A DNA stretch of 10,548 bases from Tannerella sp. (GTDB taxonomy: Bacteria; Bacteroidota; Bacteroidia; Bacteroidales; Tannerellaceae), in NCBI GenBank assembly GCA_031279875.1, contig JAITHS010000004.1, positions 1 to 10,548 on the forward strand, in the 5' to 3' direction. The position numbers were made by a program, and so were the translations under genes. Of this stretch, positions 8,229 through 10,548 are shown piece by piece (within the stretch, counting starts at the first letter, position 1; each line of letters opens with the position of its first letter). The notes beneath the pieces were generated by a model. It was given only the letters and a program-made list of their open reading frames with translations. It was not told the origin of the DNA and did not search any database.

Positions 8229-8647
8229 TTGAACGGGATTATATATTACGGATTTTACAGGAGTTTTTCGACGCTATTTCAAAGATTATCAGGCGTAAAG
8301 AGGAAGGAGAAGATGATTTTACCGCAATTCAAAAACGTTTTGACGAGGTTTACCGGCAGTTTTTTCGCTCTGCACCGAATTATTTTTATGAAAATGATAA
8401 GGAGACAATTCTCGAAAAAATTGAAGACGAATCGTACAGCGAACGCGAAACAGAAGCCCGCCTGACAATGCTCTCGGAACTGCTGTATCAGGATGCTCTG
8501 ATTAAACCTGACGTCGTTCAGCGTTGCGATTTGCTCTCGAAAGTGTTATATTTGCTTGAATATTTTGACGGTAGAAGCCGGACTTTTTCATGGGAACGCG
8601 AACAACGCAAAACAGAAATCAGGAAGTTATTACGAATTACGAATTAA
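8225..8647 (+). CDS. Small helical protein of unknown function
   Basis: This 140-residue protein is not recognised. It is highly charged, without signal peptide or membrane helix, and reads as a bundle of amphipathic helices: [20 protein letters not shown] (4-23), [15 protein letters not shown] (33-47), [16 protein letters not shown] (83-98) and [14 protein letters not shown] (108-121), then [19 protein letters not shown]. Its ATG overlaps the isomerase-like gene's stop in an ATGA, so translation is probably coupled and the protein may act with that enzyme or operon. The last five codons (LRITN) and the TAA are encoded by the heptamer tandem repeat 8630-8664, so the native C-terminus may have been altered by repeat insertion or growth. 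Small Bacteroidota and Firmicutes proteins with similar RDYIxRxIxxFF starts exist in my memory, but I cannot name the family with confidence. Confidence 0.75.
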   Translation: MIERDYILRILQEFFDAISKIIRRKEEGEDDFTAIQKRFDEVYRQFFRSAPNYFYENDKETILEKIEDESYSERETEARLTMLSELLYQDALIKPDVVQRCDLLSKVLYLLEYFDGRSRTFSWEREQRKTEIRKLLRITN

Positions 8648-8664
8648 AAATTACGAATTACGAA
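8630..8664 (+). repeat. Heptamer tandem repeat (TTACGAA), five units, at gene end
   Basis: Five 7-bp units lie in perfect register: TTACGAA, TTACGAA, TTAAAAA (degenerate), TTACGAA, TTACGAA. The repeat begins inside the 140-codon gene and continues past its stop. The TAA stop (8645-8647) arises from the degenerate unit; an intact unit would read TAC there. A partial copy (ATTACG) follows near 8669. Such arrays resemble the short tandem repeats known in other bacteria as STRRs; function unknown. Confidence 0.9.
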
Positions 8665-8675
8665 TGAATTACGTT

Positions 8676-8785
8676 GTTCGGACAAGGTTTTACCTTGTCT
8701 GCTCTATCCACGCAGGCTGTGCCTGCATCGGCATCCGGCAGGCACAGCCTGCGTGGATAAAACCGAACGAGGCACAGCCCCGTCC
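8676..8785. repeat. Compound palindromic intergenic element, REP-like
   Basis: In the convergent gap between the GH106 operon and the ATPase gene, three hairpins follow each other. The first has arms GACAAGG/CCTTGTC (8681-8687, 8693-8699). The second is the large one at 8705-8759. The third is an imperfect stem at 8768-8784 (ACGAGG...CCCCGT). The short inverted pair GTTCGG (8676-8681) and CCGAAC (8763-8768) encloses the first two. The core AGGCACAGCC or its complement occurs three times. The GC-rich composition contrasts with the flanking AT-rich heptamers. This architecture suggests a repeated extragenic palindromic unit, but copy number in the genome cannot be seen. No long T tract follows any stem, so a classic terminator is not evident, although the stems would hinder read-through from both sides. 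Confidence 0.7.
8705..8759. repeat. Perfect 22-bp inverted repeat, strong hairpin
   Basis: Positions 8705-8726 (beginning TATCCACGCAGG) are the exact reverse complement of 8738-8759, separated by the 11-nt loop ATCGGCATCCG. The loop can add three more pairs (CGG 8729-8731 with CCG 8735-8737). The stem is GC-rich and symmetric, so it would fold in RNA from either strand. It sits between two converging transcripts and may end both, although no U tract is present. Confidence 0.92.
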
Positions 8786-8793
8786 TAACCGTT

Positions 8794-8807
8794 AATCACT
8801 AACCACT
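8794..8807. repeat. Heptamer repeat AATCACT/AACCACT, two units
   Basis: Two 7-bp units (AATCACT, AACCACT) followed by AATGAG mark the 3' end of the complete ATPase-nuclease gene. The TAG stop of that gene (minus strand, 8808-8806) lies across the last unit and the following AATGAG. The same arrangement with five units recurs at 10430-10464 beside the second paralogue. Confidence 0.85.
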
Positions 8808-10416
8808 AATGAGTTATTTGTCTTTTTGTATCGTCTATTACCATTGCAAGCGCAATTGCGTCGGGATAGGGCGTGAGATAGTTTTTTGATTTAATCTGCT
8901 TATCGGCTTCGGTGAGTTTGGCGGGTACATCTTCCGGCTTGTATGCCACTTTCAGTTCGATAACAAAAGTGTTTCCTAAGTATGATATTACCAAATCGGG
9001 TCGTCCGAGGTTGGTGTGCATTTCGGCAACCGTAGCCACGCCGCAACCGCGAAAGAAGGCAATGATTGTGGAGCGATAGAGCCATTCGCGAACTTGAACA
9101 TCAAGGGGATCAAGCGCGATGCTCTGTCGTACTGATGCGGCATAATCATCGTAAGGGATGCTTGCCAATAGCGCGTTGAGGATTTTCTTTATCATATTTT
9201 CATTTTTTTCCTCTATGGCACGTAGCATAAACTGTTGCAGGTTTCCGAATGACTTGTCGGCGGGCAGGATGTTCTGCGCCAGCAACGCCGACATCGCATT
9301 CAATACTTCCGTGTTGGGATAATCAAGAACGAATTTGTCGCCTTTTTGCTCTCTTACGGTCAGGTATCCCGCCTGATAGAGGAAGCCTTCGGGAGGAGTA
9401 GTGTCAAGGTCGCCGGGGGTACGAAGGAAATTATTCGACACCGGCAACCGGCGGAATTGTTCAAGGGTAAGATGTCTGTCTTTCAGATATTTTGCTATCA
9501 TGGCCGACGTTCCCGATTCCATCCAGTAATCGTTAAACTCCATCTCTCTGAAAAAATAAAGCGTGGAAAAGGGATTGTAGAGCCGGTGAATGCCGTCGAA
9601 ACAGAAACCGTCGTATTGGGCGCGTATTCGTTCGAGAAGTTCTTTTGGAGAGATGTTAAATTTGTCTGCTGTGGCTGCAATATGTTCGGGAAAATAACGT
9701 TCGATTTCCGCTTCCGTTATACCACACATCTCGCCGTATTGTTTATTCATCGAAATATCCATTATATTATTAAGTGTAGAAAATACACCAAATTTTGCAA
9801 ACTTTGCAATGCCGGTAAGAAACACAAAGCGGATATATTCGTCGTTTGCTTTAATGCGAGAGTAAAAATCCCGCAGCATTTTACGAATTTCTTCCGCCTT
9901 TTGAGGTTCGGTGTAGAAATCGGTATAAGGCTTGTCGTACTCATCAATAAGGATTACAACTTTGCCGTTGCCGTCCTGTTTGGCTAATTCTTTTATCAAC
10001 TGACGTAACGCTTCGCCCGGAGGATATGTATCGGGAATGTTAATACCATACTTTTCGGCAATTTCTATGACGCGCCGTGTAACAGTCAATTCCAGAATAT
10101 CAATTCCTTTGTTTGTGGTTACATTGCTCATATCTATCCGTATAACCGGTGAAGGACGATAGTCGGGGCGGTTCATAAACTCTTCGGCATAAAGCCCTTT
10201 GAACAGTTCTTTTTTGCCTGAGAACAAGGCGTCGAACGTTGATACCGTCAGCGATTTACCGAAACGGCGCGGGCGGGCATAAAAATATAATTTGCCGTTG
10301 TCGATCATATTAACCAAATATTGAGTTTTATCGACATAAATATAATTTTCTTCGCGTATTTCATCGAAGGTCTGTATGCCTATCGGCAGTTTTCTCGGTT
10401 TCGTTTCCATTTGCAT
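8806..10416 (-). CDS. AAA-ATPase-like protein with C-terminal PD-(D/E)XK nuclease-like domain
   Basis: This 536-residue protein has the two-part layout of the AAA-ATPase_like (PF09820) plus PDDEXK_9 (PF08011, formerly DUF1703) family. Residues 1-290 hold the ATPase. It opens LPIGIQTFDEIREENYIYVD, followed by a degenerate Walker A RPRRFGKS (48-55), a Walker B strand VVILIDEYD (153-161) and FVFLTGIAKF (197-206). The C-terminal domain carries GRPD (D474) and FVIELK (E487, K489), the D...ExK signature of restriction-like nucleases. The family is found in many anaerobes, often in multiple copies, and its biological role is not established; a defence or mobile-element link is speculation. The ATG at 10416 has an A-rich leader, and a second ATG two codons later is possible. 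A near-identical paralogue end lies only 46 nt upstream, so the genes form a tandem array and may be co-transcribed. Confidence 0.9.
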   Translation of the reverse strand: MQMETKPRKLPIGIQTFDEIREENYIYVDKTQYLVNMIDNGKLYFYARPRRFGKSLTVSTFDALFSGKKELFKGLYAEEFMNRPDYRPSPVIRIDMSNVTTNKGIDILELTVTRRVIEIAEKYGINIPDTYPPGEALRQLIKELAKQDGNGKVVILIDEYDKPYTDFYTEPQKAEEIRKMLRDFYSRIKANDEYIRFVFLTGIAKFAKFGVFSTLNNIMDISMNKQYGEMCGITEAEIERYFPEHIAATADKFNISPKELLERIRAQYDGFCFDGIHRLYNPFSTLYFFREMEFNDYWMESGTSAMIAKYLKDRHLTLEQFRRLPVSNNFLRTPGDLDTTPPEGFLYQAGYLTVREQKGDKFVLDYPNTEVLNAMSALLAQNILPADKSFGNLQQFMLRAIEEKNENMIKKILNALLASIPYDDYAASVRQSIALDPLDVQVREWLYRSTIIAFFRGCGVATVAEMHTNLGRPDLVISYLGNTFVIELKVAYKPEDVPAKLTEADKQIKSKNYLTPYPDAIALAMVIDDTKRQITH

Positions 10417-10429
10417 AAATTTTTTTTTT

Positions 10430-10464
10430 AACCACTAATCACTAACCACTAATCACTAATCACT
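10430..10464. repeat. Heptamer tandem repeat AATCACT/AACCACT, five units, between paralogues
   Basis: Five 7-bp units alternate AACCACT, AATCACT, AACCACT, AATCACT, AATCACT, then AATGAG. They fill most of the 46-nt gap between the tandem ATPase-nuclease genes and overlap the TAG stop of the upstream one. A run of ten T (10420-10429) separates the array from the start codon of the downstream gene. Read on the minus strand the unit is AGTGATT. Because seven is not a multiple of three, an array of a few units presents TAG or TGA in every frame. Confidence 0.9.
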
Positions 10465-10548
10465 AATGAGCTATTTGTCTTTTAGTATCGTCAATCACCA
10501 TTGCAAGCGCAATTGCGTCGGGATATGGCGTAAGGTAGTTTTTTGATT
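10463..10548 (-). CDS. Second AAA-ATPase-like/PD-(D/E)XK paralogue (partial, only C-terminus)
   Basis: The last 27 codons and TAG stop of a gene entering from the right edge are visible. They match the final 27 residues of the complete neighbour at 26 of 27 positions (shared segment SKNYLTPYPDAIALAMVI; QIAH here, QITH there). At nucleotide level I count seven differences over 83 bases. The stop position and the adjoining AATGAG-heptamer junction are also shared. This is therefore a tandem duplicate, recent or kept similar by gene conversion. The rest of the gene is outside the window, so I cannot tell whether it is intact. Confidence 0.88.
   Translation of the reverse strand, partial: SKNYLTPYPDAIALAMVIDDTKRQIAH

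Noticed and set aside
8630..8664. CRISPR array
   Set aside because: The repeats are 7-bp units directly adjacent to each other with no spacers.
8556..8795. 79-residue plus-strand open frame across the intergenic palindromic element
   Set aside because: It starts inside the 140-codon gene in another frame and its latter half is the translation of heptamers and hairpins (HAGCAC...QAQPAW), so it is a by-product of repeat DNA.
9346..9987. 213-residue plus-strand open frame opposite the ATPase-nuclease gene
   Set aside because: It lies wholly antisense to a gene with clear ATPase and nuclease motifs, and its translation shows no domain or secretion signal.

Overview
The window looks like a chromosomal piece of a Bacteroidales (Bacteroidota) genome; family and genus cannot be resolved. 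The grounds are a DUF4924 protein (a family I know from Bacteroidota), a Bacteroidota-type aspartate aminotransferase, a GH106 glycosidase with a signal peptide ending in AQ, A-rich translation starts without clear Shine-Dalgarno sites, and two exact matches to the Bacteroidota -7 promoter box (TAnnTTTG). No rRNA, tRNA, CRISPR array or insertion sequence was seen.

Layout. Positions 1-2589 hold a minus-strand cluster read right to left: a class I PLP aminotransferase (2589-1396), an NlpC/P60-LysM lipoprotein (1359-523), and a DUF4924 protein (508-1, running off the left edge). Gaps are 36 and 14 nt, so one transcript is likely. Positions 2590-2714 are a divergent promoter region made almost entirely of one large palindrome. 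Its two perfect 37-bp arms each carry a -7 box facing outward. Positions 2715-8647 hold a plus-strand four-gene operon with overlaps of 11 and 4 nt and one 11-nt gap: a secreted GH106 alpha-L-rhamnosidase-type enzyme, a putative outer-membrane beta-barrel protein, an AraA/FucI-superfamily sugar isomerase-like protein, and a small helical protein of unknown function. The first and third genes suggest release and catabolism of a deoxyhexose or related sugar. No SusC/SusD pair lies in the window.

Positions 8648-8805 are a convergent intergenic stretch with heptamer tandem repeats and a compound palindromic, REP-like element. From 8806 to the right edge there are two tandem minus-strand paralogues of the AAA-ATPase-like/PD-(D/E)XK family. 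One is complete (8806-10416). Of the other only the last 27 codons are visible (10463-10548).

The most unusual features are non-coding. Seven-base tandem repeats of three related sequences (AATTATG, AATTACG, AATCACT/AACCACT) sit at four gene boundaries and contribute stop codons to three of the genes. The perfect divergent-promoter palindrome and the repeat-bordered tandem ATPase-nuclease genes are the best candidates for something not well described. Nothing here proves a new system.
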